Source: Oscarella lobularis (Eukaryota; Porifera; Homoscleromorpha; Homosclerophorida; Oscarellidae). Taken from it: a DNA stretch of 64,000 bases. The DNA lies in contig NC_089176.1 in the NCBI RefSeq assembly GCF_947507565.1, positions 2,480,001 to 2,544,000 of the forward strand. Direction: 5' to 3'. The notes beneath the pieces were generated by a model. The model was not told where the DNA came from. It did not search any database and worked only from the letters and a program-made list of their open reading frames with translations. Of this stretch, positions 35,601 to 45,700 are shown piece after piece (the first letter of the stretch is position 1; every line of letters starts with the position of its first letter). The translations under genes and the position numbers were made by a program.

Positions 35601-38368
35601 AGGAGATGCATAGCACGGCGGCCCAAAGCCTTTCACGTTGTACGCCGACACTCGAATATAGTAAGGAGTGCCCTAAAAAAAAAGAAAATACCGCATTTTG
35701 GAAATAATCTTTAATCTCGTTGAGCTATGACTGGATTGGAGAATGACTACTAACTACGTCTTACCCGTTTCAAGTCTTTTATTATCAGAGTGAGGTCACC
35801 CGTCGCTCTCTTCTCCAGGGATCCGCCAATCCGATCGAACAAACAGTCCTTACTCCATTCAACTACACAAAAGAAAGACGGACGCTCCTACGATTACACC
35901 CGTGGGAAAAGCCGCCTCTACCTTTATATTGGGTGATAGCAGCGTTACAAGGGGACTGAGGCTCGCTCCACTTGACGCGCAGCGAATCCTTTGACTCGGC
36001 TTTAGCAGTGCAGTGCGCCGGCTGATCAGGCAGGTCTTACGTACAAAACGCCCACGATGCATGAATTGAATTTCTCTGTAAAATTCCTTACTTACCGGCT
36101 TTTTCGTGCTCTTGTTGCATCGTCTTGATCACCTGCTTTCTCCATTGCCACTTTCGAAGCATATTCTCGTAATTCTACGTAGGAAAACAAACAAAAAATG
36201 CATTGCTAGTTCGATTCCACTACCTTCAGTAGAGACGAATTCGATGATCCGGTTCCCGCAGCCGCGGTCGAGTTGAGAATGACGCCAGTCAACTCCGCAA
36301 CGTGTCGTTCCGCTTCCGTCGTCAGTTTCTCCAACTGCAAACTTCGAAATCCCTTTATGTGAATGACTGCAGGACGACAAATAGAACCTCCTCAGCCAAG
36401 CAAAAAAAACGAACCCTTTGGATTTTCCCTGGCTCCTTTCGATAAGAGAAGATAAACGATTGGATGAAAATTCATCATGATCGCCCAGTCCAATGCGGTG
36501 TGACCTTTCTCGCTGGGCCTACGCGCACATCACAGTGACTCTTTCCCGTTTTTCGTCTCACTCTCTCAATGATTTACTCGTTCAGAGGAAGATTGGAATC
36601 TTCTAGCAGCATCGTCGCCTTCTCGACGTCCCTTGTCTCAATCGCCTCGAACAACAACTCGAGCGTCTTCGACGCTTTTGCGTGCTTCTTCACCGATTTG
36701 TCTCGTATGGAGAAAAACGATTGCACTGAGAAACGACAAGACGTTTTCGACGCACAAATCAAATATTTTTTTCAATTCTCACGTGACAACTGGAGATCGT
36801 TGTCCGCACTCTTACGCCGATGCCTGCGAATGGACCAAGATCGTCCGGCCTCCGACAGAGGCGGAGAAGGAGTCGCTACGTCGCGGTCTCTACATCCGGG
36901 CAGCTGTTCCATACTCGCAGAACGCGTCATCAGAGACGAGGAGGAATCCAATCTATAGATATATAATGGACAAGATCCAGCGTTATTAGCATGGGGAGGA
37001 AGTATGAGAACCTGCGGCCATCCGATTTCATCTTGTCCGCGTCTCTTTTCTGTTTGAGCTGCTTTACGACGAGAGCGGCCAAACCCGTTAGGCGCGTACG
37101 AGAATTGCCGCTGCTATGAAGAACACGAAAAAAAATTCAGAATACGAAAGACGATTTTTCTCTATTGCCCAACGTCTGTTTCGTATCGTAGATGTCTCCC
37201 GCCTAAGGATGAATAAATAGACAATGAGGAAACTTGGCGGCGTCTCTTGGCGTCGTACCGATGCATTTCGGTGGTTTCTGAAATATTTGTGGGTTCCGAC
37301 GAAAGGCGTGTCCTCCGCACGAGTGCTGTTCGCTAAGAAATTGTCCTCCTCTTCCTCGTCGAGACGCCAAGCGGAACTACTGGGAACTAAAAAAATTGAA
37401 AATCGAATCACATTTTATGTATCTTCTCTGAATGAAAGATGCCCCACACTAAAATGTATGTACACTATCCCAATGCAATTACGGCCTTACGAAAGCGCAT
37501 AACCGCAACTAATTGCCTAAACTCGCGACCCACTGTAACTCCAAAGCGAAAAAGGAACATTCTAATCCCAACAAGGGGGTCACATATCTTATGCAAATTA
37601 AAATTCTCTCCCTATCCCATTACCCAATAATAGGAGTCTGTTCTCTATATCGTATTAATTAGGCAGACAACCGCACACACACACACGCACACACTATCTC
37701 TCTCTCTCTCACCAGAAGAATCCCTTTCGAATCGTGTAGTCGTCTTGCGGCTTCGATTCGGCGACGCCGACGACGATCCGTGATGCGTTCGACGTTTCGG
37801 GGTCGCCGGCAACTGTCGTCGTCGGGGCGACGGCGGCAGGAGGCGTCGAATGCTAAAGGCAGAAAAGAGGGGCGTGGTTTCGACTTTTCTCTCACAACGA
37901 GGAAGTGGCGCGTCAAGCGAACAAGTCGTCACTCACCCACGCTTGTCGACTCTTTCGTCTAGCGACGATGACGAGACGGAGCTCGTATCGGGCCATTGCG
38001 GCGGCAGCGACGCGATGTCGTCATCGCGAACGTTGTGACTGGGAAAAGCCATAGTAGTTAGGCGAGTTGCCCGGACAGTCTCTCGTTTTCCCTTGCCTCC
38101 GGGTTCGCGCGATGGACGGCGGCGTGCGTTCGATGAAGACGCCGATGTCGGCTCCGCGCGCGTCGAACGCTTCGAACGACTTGTGACGACCAATTCGTCG
38201 ACTACAGTAGAAAAAGAAAGAAGAGATTGTCTAACTAAACACGGGACTTCCGATCCTACTCGGATCTCTCGACCTTAGGGATTCATCTCTGCTCGCTTCC
38301 GTCGCGCCGTTCGCGCGACGAAACCAGTGTCGGCCGCTGCGACGCGGACTGTCGCCGTAGTCCGACAT
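32628..38368 (-). CDS. ANKFN1: ANKFN1 / wide awake orthologue (ankyrin, FN3, Ras-association domains)
   Basis: The proposed start is ATG 38368 (MSDYGDSPRRSGRHWF). It joins in phase 1 to an exon with the Ser/Arg-rich text SRSKRSTRAEPTSASSS and MAFPSHNVRDDDIASLPPQW. Ankyrin exons lie at about 36500-36760 (GHTALDWAIMMNFHPIVYLL). A fibronectin type III domain spans about 35590-36040 (LRVKWSEPQSPCNAAITQYK, GTPYYIRVSAYNVKGFGPP). A long conserved region without a named domain follows. The final exon ends in a Ras-association-like domain (ATSVDIVRVVVEQLKRHF to LQNPWIKGKLCMKLKV), stop at 32628. The Ank-FN3-RA order identifies the ANKFN1/Drosophila wide awake family, which links the clock to GABA-receptor excitability in flies. 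A role in a simple animal is unknown. Internal exon limits are approximate. Confidence 0.8.
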
Positions 38369-38921
38369 CGCGCCCGCGAGATTGCGATTAGAAGAATGCG
38401 ATATCTCGGATGTGGCGCTACGATGACTGCGAAGCGGACCAACACCAAAACATCCTGGAATTTTTTGTTCGACGGCTCGCTTCCCGGATAGAGACGTCGA
38501 AAAAAAAGACGAATTTTTAGAGCTATGCGGGATCGATGCGGGATCGGGGCAGGTGGTTGGGACTAAAGTGACCTAAGCAGTGTTGGTGCAAGTGGCTCTT
38601 TGCGGTTTCTAAACTGTTGTCTTCCTAAAGATGCCTTTGTTTACAATGAGAGAGGCGCCAACTATAGACGAACCACACATCCTAAAACTCATTCCGTAGA
38701 CTTTCAATTTGACGTCAAAATTTCGTAGCCCGGAAGAAAAGTGGATGTGCCAGATAAAATGAGAGGTTCGCACACTACACATCGACGGAACAAGCATGAT
38801 TGTGCAGAAATAGAATATTGGGTTTCAGTTGGAAAATAAACGTTTCTACTACGTTCTTTTTCAAACCTAACATCCATTTTTAATTGCATCGTCTTACGTA
38901 CGTTCAAAATAAAATCTCTCT
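38369..38921. other. Spacer between ANKFN1 start and LDAF1-like 3' end
   Basis: It should hold the ANKFN1 promoter and the 3' untranslated region of the LDAF1-like gene. Two short minus-strand frames between 38609 and 38907 overlap in different phases and lack motifs, so they are not called. No repeat was seen apart from two adjacent copies of atgcgggatcg at about 38525-38546. Confidence 0.4.
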
Positions 38922-39338
38922 CTATGCAAGTTTAGATTTTCTACCGAGTAATCTAGATAGCAACTTGCCAGCCATCCAAACGGCGAATGCAAGTCCACTG
39001 ATGCCCGTCGCAATGACAAAGCTCAATAGCATCGCCGAGAGAAGCACGAAAGTGCCCAAGGCGAGAAGAGCCCCCTCGATCACGAGAACGGCGAGAATGG
39101 TCAGTAGGAGAGTGACAAGCGTGTAGACGATGAATGCCAGCGTCGGGAAGAAGGATAGGGCGACAGTGACGCCCGCGCATATGCTGGCGAAAGGATGCGC
39201 TTCGAAAAACGCCGTCGCGTTCGTTAGAAGTCCGTCGGGAAGCTTCGCTTTCCACTCTTCGATGAACGCCGAGAATGGCGAGAGTATAAGCGGCGTCGAT
39301 TCGGCTCGATTTACTAGCTCTCCGTCTTCTGAATCCAT
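38922..39338 (-). CDS. LDAF1: Promethin / LDAF1-like lipid-droplet assembly protein
   Basis: This is an intronless 138-codon gene. A hydrophilic N-terminus leads to FFEAHPFASICAG, then a block of about 80 hydrophobic residues that can form two re-entrant helical hairpins (VTVALSFFPTLAFIVYTLV, LAVLVIEGALLALGTFVLL), then a short basic tail (GRKSKLA). The 'HPF' entry motif followed by a long hydrophobic stretch with LxVxxIEG fits promethin/TMEM159. In mammals that protein binds seipin at the ER and marks nascent lipid droplets. The length is similar to the vertebrate protein (about 160 residues). It faces away from ATP6V1H across a foldback element. Confidence 0.72.
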   Translation of the reverse strand: MDSEDGELVNRAESTPLILSPFSAFIEEWKAKLPDGLLTNATAFFEAHPFASICAGVTVALSFFPTLAFIVYTLVTLLLTILAVLVIEGALLALGTFVLLSAMLLSFVIATGISGLAFAVWMAGKLLSRLLGRKSKLA

Positions 39339-39412
39339 TCTTCTCCACGTTGAAGTCGGGTGACGTCAAAGTGCGATCTCACGACACCCCGTATTCTCGT
39401 GACTCGCTAAAC

Positions 39413-40334
39413 CAGAGATAGAGAAGGAGAGGGATGTGCAACTCCCCCTTATCACGTGACTTTTCCAGGTCAGAGGATTGAAGCCGTTAAGTCCCGTATT
39501 GCCTCGTATTGAAGTCCACTTCCTCTGATCCGCGAAGCCGTAAGTACTCAGCTGCCTTTCCAAAAATGTTCATTCTTTCATGAAATCACGCGATAAATCT
39601 GTTTTGAGGTCGCGGCAACCATTTAAGGCCCCAAATCGCCGCGAACTTGGACTAATTGTACTTTGCACCCTCTCGCGATGTCGCCATTGTCTTTTTTTCT
39701 AAACTTTCTTTTGCATTTAATAGCCAAGTCGTGGCGCTAGCGAATGCTGGTAAAAGGCGGCAGAAACCAGTCGCTGTTTCGACGCATTGCGTAAAAAGAC
39801 GCCGTATTGGGCGTGTCTTGGTGGTCATGTTTTGCACCCTCTCACGCTCAAACGCAATGTCCAATTTTGTTAGAATTTTTTTTGTTTGAAAGAGTCACAC
39901 ATTAGGAAGCGAATGGTGCTATTGTTTGGGCTCTTCCTATTTTTATGCCGTTGTAAGATTGCGTGTTTTAGCACGTGCCGACGTCTGCCGCCTTTTACCA
40001 GCATTCGCTAGCGCCACGACTTGGCCATTAAATGCACAAAACGTTTAGAAAAAACGACAATGACGACATCGCGAAAGGGTGCAAAGTACAATTAGTCCTC
40101 GCTGGCGGCGATTTGGGGCCTTAAACGGATGTCACGCCCTCAAAACAGATTTATCGCGCGATTTTATGAAAGAAGAAACATTTTTGGAAAGGCAGCTGAG
40201 TACTTAGGGCTTCGCGGATCAGAGGAAGTGGACTTCAATACGAGGCAATACGGGACTTAACGGCTTCAATCCTCTGACCAGGAAAAGTCACGTGATAAGG
40301 GAGAGTTGCACATCCCTCTCCTTCTCTATCTCTG
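39413..40334. mobile_element. Foldback (long inverted repeat) DNA transposon with target-site duplication
   Basis: The left arm (39413 to about 39767) and right arm (about 39981-40334) are inverted copies of each other over about 350 bp with scattered mismatches. They surround a unique centre of about 215 bp. The ends read CAGAGATAGAGAAGGAG at the left and its complement at the right (CTCCTTCTCTATCTCTG). The 7-mer GCTAAAC lies directly outside both ends (39406-39412 and 40335-40341) as a target-site duplication. No transposase is encoded, so it is non-autonomous. The CAG start and a duplication of about 8 bp suit the hAT superfamily, but this is inference. Confidence 0.85.
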
Positions 40335-40342
40335 GCTAAACG

Positions 40343-42586
40343 ATGAGCTACGCGAAACTAGGAACGCAGGAATTGACGCCAGACAGCGACCGAGACCCAG
40401 AAGGAGGTAGAAATATACCAACTAGGTAGCAAAGAAAGAATCGTTGCGTACAGGCGGCTCGGGAAGCGGCAGTCCCACAATGAGCCAGGCCATTCTTCGC
40501 ATGGAAACGCTGCGAGGGAGAAAGATCGAGTGGCAAACATATTTCAGGTACAAGACGGAGAAATCCTTACTCGAAAACCCCCTCTCGACGAACACGTAGA
40601 ACGGAGATCATCGCAGAAGACGAATATCGTTTTCTCAACGAATACTCCGCGAAACCGTCCGCCCAAAACGAGCTCATTCTGAAACAACCGTCGCAGGTAC
40701 GTCACGTGACCATAGTCATTTTTACCGAAAATTGCTTTTTTAGTGTGCGAAAGTTTTTCTGGGCGTTCCGCAGAAGATTCGAACCGACGACACGGTCCAG
40801 TGTCTGCTGACAATGTTCTTCGATTTGATACAGGAGAACAAGGAACGGCTTGCAATCTTCCACAAATACGCTGCGGAGTATCTTCTATCTAAAAAAATTA
40901 AATAGATCTACATTTTTGTTTTTCAGTTGCAACTTTCCTGTGTATCAACCTCTGCTTTCGTTGCTGTCAAGACCTAGTCCCTTTACGGCCAGTGTGGTAA
41001 AAAGAATAATTTTTACAATTTCAAGTTAAATTTTGCACTTTTTTATTTTAAGGCTAGTCATATTATTGGCTTTCTGGTCAGTTCCAGTCCAGAACTGATG
41101 GAAGAGGTTGACATTACGCTCTATTTTGAGTACATTCGAGAGCGTTTGAAAAATCCGGTAATTTTTTTTGTCAAGTCTTTGAAATTACACTCAGTATGTT
41201 TTATAAAGAACGACGAATTCTTGCTTACAATTGTGTCGTCGCTCCAACTTGTATTGAGAGGAGATCACTACAGAAAATCGTTTGTGTCCCATCACTGTCT
41301 AGATGGGTATCACCATGACAGAACTAATCGAAAGTCTCCTATAGAGATTTCTCTGTTTAGATTGGCGAAATTGTTAAAGGGTCGTTATCTCAGTTTCCAA
41401 CTTCAGTATCAGCTCATATTCTGCACGTGGCTATTGGCTTTCAATGCAGAAATTGCAGCCAAGCTCAACGGGTATCATAAGTACATATCTACGAAATGAT
41501 TTTGACGTGGTTTCTTTTATAGATACGGCATCGTTGTTCATCTTTCGGACATATTGAAAAATTCGATTAAAATCAAGGTGCAAAGAATCTGCATTGCAGC
41601 ACTTCGCGTGAGAAAGTTCAAGAACGATAAGAGAGACGTGTATCTATTCATTGTCCTTTTTCAGAATCTCGCTGAAAAGCCGGAGAATGCCGGCGACAAC
41701 TGCCAAGGCATGATTCAACAACGCGTCCCGCAGGCAAGAACTTTTTATATAGGAACAATTCTACACTGACGTTGACAATTCAGGTGTTGAAAGTTTTAGC
41801 TGGTCGCAGTTGGGATGACGCAGAAGTCGAAGTAAGCATCACATAAAATCTACAATCATATGGCTAGTATGACGTTTGCGTTTAGGCTGACTTGCAATTT
41901 CTTCAAGAAACACTCAGCAGCAGTTTGCAAGATCTCACGTAATTCATATAGACGTTCAACGTATTGCCTATACTCGTTACAACGTAGCTCGTTTGACGAA
42001 TACGTAACCGAAGTGAAGTCAGGTCGACTCGAATGGTCGCCTGCTCACAAATCGGACAAATTTTGGGTACGCAAAGAACTTTTACACAATTACGACTATT
42101 TAACCCGTTTTGTTCTAGCGTGAAAACGTCATGAGATTCAATGACAGAGGCCATGAAATTATAGGGTAATGGTATTGATAATGAGGACTTCTCTTATTTT
42201 TTTATATTGTGCTATTACCTATGTAGGCTTCTGCTTCATTTGTTGGAGGACGCGGATGACCCCCAAACTCTGGCCATTGCTTCGCATGACATTGGCCAAT
42301 ACGTTAGATATTATCCACGCGGAAAAGCGTAAGATCTACTAGTCGATTAATTAATACTACTTATTCTTCTTTTTGAAAAGCTACGTTGAGACCATGGGCG
42401 TGAAGGGACGAATCATGCAGCTTCTCCATCACGAGGAGTCTCAAGTGAAATACGAAGCGTTGGTAGCAACGCACAAAATGATGGTTCAGAACTGGTAATA
42501 ACAAAATTGACGTGCGCCCGGAAGGAGAATTAATGATCCTTTCACCGCATAGGGAATACCTTGGAAAGCAACTGGAAGTAGCATAA
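40343..42586 (+). CDS. ATP6V1H: V-type proton ATPase subunit H
   Basis: ATG 40343 ([18 protein letters not shown]) leads to IEWQTYF, matching the family's VNWQSYLQ. Further exons carry [81 protein letters not shown] and finally [13 protein letters not shown] before TAA at 42584-42586. These match subunit H along its whole length, a HEAT/armadillo-like helical protein of the V1 sector. It couples or silences ATP hydrolysis on endosomes and lysosomes. About 13 exons have short introns. The start codon lies one base after the target-site duplication of the foldback element, so its promoter and 5' leader are largely transposon-derived. Confidence 0.92.
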
Positions 42587-42764
42587 GAAACACCAATGCT
42601 GGGTAAATTTAGATATAGTCGTAATCATTTATCGTGGTCGAGGCTCGTTCTTCTTTAGGGAAATCTCTTGTTAGAGGCAAAACGTATCAATTCAGAAAGA
42701 ACTGTAGCACGCTTTTTTTTCTCTGTCCCACGTGTATGTGCATCACCTGGTTGTAATTAAATTT

Positions 42765-45700
42765 CTACATGGGATGATAACCTGGCGCGTAATTGCCCAT
42801 GGGCGCTCCAGCATAGGAATAGTCGCCGGGTGCAATGGGTCCCGGTTGCCCACTACCCACCTGAGGCGGTCCCACGTTCGAAATTGGCGGCGGCGGCGGC
42901 GGCGGTCGACCTCCCTTGCCTTTGGGCACAGGGGATTTCGGACGTAGCATTTCGATTTCGTTCTGATAGCCGAGAACGGCGTCTTCTGGTTTCTCAAAGT
43001 AGCTCTTGTACGCGTCGTGAGAATAGTTCGAACTGGACAAGTCAGGACCGAGAGTCAGCCAACCTAGAAGGCACTGAATACCATATACGTAGTAGTGCTA
43101 ATACTACAAACGCTTACCTGGTCTAATTGCAGCATCATCTCCAAATAGATGTAGTCGCCTTCTGCCCAAGCAAAAGTGCTCCATAATGTTGAAGAGTTCC
43201 GTTGGCTTTTCTGTGCTTCCGATTGGGAACTATACAGGCAGGAAACAAACGCTGCGTGCATATGCGCTTGGATGGCCACTCGATTGCGCTCACATCTTCT
43301 GTTATAACGAGATCGATATCCACGTTGGAATGAATGAAATCCGTGTCGACGCTTCTCCTAACAGTTCCCTTGATTCCCATCAGACAGTGCTCCTAAATCC
43401 GAGCACGTTTCTTTTTCGTAAAATTACGAACTTCGTTTGCGTGTACCTTGCAATGCTGCATAACTGAATTAGGCTCCAAGTAAGTAATGTGGCCGGGATT
43501 CTTAAAATTCGTCTTAATCCAGCAAATATCCTCGCACCTCCTGTAGCCCCACTTTCTCAGGCACTACAACACCAAGAAGACCGCAGATACATATACACAT
43601 ACCACAGTCAAATCAATCGATTGTACACTCACTTTTCTTCCCCAATCCAATCCTTCAGCAGCTCCACACCAAATGAAAACGAAGCTACGAGGAGAGCCAA
43701 TATTCTCTACCTCTAACTTCAGAACCTAGACTCGGAGCTCTTTTATTACAAAAAAAACGCATTCGCTCAATGAAGGACGCACATCTTCCCACTGCCACGG
43801 TTTCTGATTGACGACGACTCCCGAGGCGCGACGGTGATATTCCTCCAGAGGAGGATTCACGTAGATGACGTCAAATTTGACGTCTATCGATTTCAAGTCA
43901 AACGCCTCCAAGTCACATTTCAAATACCTAACATTCAGATAAAAATGCGCGTATTGGATACGTTCATATTAGGGTTTACATCGGAGGCGTAGCTCGTTCT
44001 TGAAGATGCTTCTCCTAATAAAGAAATTAGACATCGAGTACAGGGTTCAGCTAAGAATTTCTAAAAGTGGGAAGAGGGTCAGGAGGCATAGGTATAATAT
44101 ATTATGATAGAAGCAATACTCCAAAAACTCGGGGAAAATGTCTCGGATAATAAATTACAGTGAAATTACAAGAGACTGGCCCACCGAATCTCTTGTAATA
44201 TATTACAGTGTCAAGCGACTTTCTTTTAATAAATTACAGTGAAAATACAAGAGGCGGAAAAAAAACGCGCCTCTTTGACGTAGCAAATTTTTAAAAAATT
44301 TAAAAAAGGTTACGACACTTGATACAAACCACACGGAAGACGGTGCTATGGAGGTTTATCCGGTACCAGAGGTATCTCACAGGCGCAGCGGAGCTAATGA
44401 CTAGGAAGGCCGGAGCCCTTGTCGGGTGAGGAGAATGACCGACCACCGGGCCATGATGGTCAAACCCTTGGGGAGAGTTTCCAACTCCCTTCTATCCTAG
44501 TCACGAGCTCATGCTCCTGCTACTGATAAGTATATGGAAACGCTGGGTATATATATGAGAACCCTGCCGGGGTCACTTCGACTGCAGCTTTTCACCAACA
44601 AAAATTACTCTCTCAATCGGCCGCAAATACATTTCTGACAACAATAACAAACGAATTTTGTCGAAAATCAATCTAGAAACGCGAAAAAACGGAGAATATA
44701 ACGCGTGCCACGTACGAAAGGCACGCCCTGTCACGCTACATATGACGTCAGTTGAATGCAACAAAATGCTTCATAGGAACAAGTAGAGGCAAAGAATTCG
44801 CCGCGAAGTGCATTGTGGGTCTATTCTAAAGACATATCGTCGCCATTTAGAGGCGAAAAGCAAACGGATGCGAAGTTACGACGATATGCTTGATCAGCGA
44901 AATCTAGGTGATATGTGCCGCCTCTATAAGCGAAACGCGCGCTAAGCGGATCAGACCAGAGATAATATTGTCAACTCTGATCAGACGCTACATGACTAGT
45001 ACTGGCGCGCCGCGCGCGGGCACTCGTTGACAGAGTACTGGCGCGCCGCGCGCAGGCACTCGTTGACTGAGTCTAATTGACTGAATACTGGCGCGCTGCG
45101 CGCTCGTCAAATTATCTCACAACAGACAAATAAACGTCAAAATTTGTCCAAAAACAAAGTTCGTGTATGAGGAAAAGGCTGAAATTATGTTTTCAGCCGT
45201 GTTAATTCCTAGTAGAAATTAATTAACGTTTTCAACAATCCGCTCCCTGATTATACATTTATATACTCCGGGCGAAGGACGGCTCCCTGAGTGTATAAAT
45301 ATATTTTTGCTCGTTGTAGAAATTAATAAGGAAAAGGCTGAAATCATTCTTTCAACCGTCCTCCTTCTAGAAATTAATCATTGGTTTTTCAATTTGGATA
45401 TACTTTTCATATATTTCCCCATATTCGGCGACGCTAATTCCATCCTCTCGTCGTCCGTACTTCGACAGACTCTCCGACAGACTCTCTTGCAAAGGGGGCG
45501 CCCACTTTTTATTGGCAAGTGTCCGTAATTCGTTGCGCGCGAGTCGGCATGGGTCGGCCCCGACCCTCACTCCCCTATCGCCGACCCATACTACTAAAAC
45601 GTTATGAAAGCCCGTAGCTTGCAATAACTACAGTGGATACATCGTCCAAAACAAATTTAAAAATGGTCCAAGGTAATTTCAATAACTTTACTGTGACAAT

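Noticed and set aside
42830-43126. Plus-strand frame of 98 codons over the METTL14 3' exons
   Set aside because: It is a shadow of the minus-strand METTL14 tail, which matches the family in its own frame.
44340-44530. SINE or structured RNA inside the METTL14 intron
   Set aside because: The block is GC-richer than its surroundings, but no promoter boxes, tail or second copy in the window could be found.
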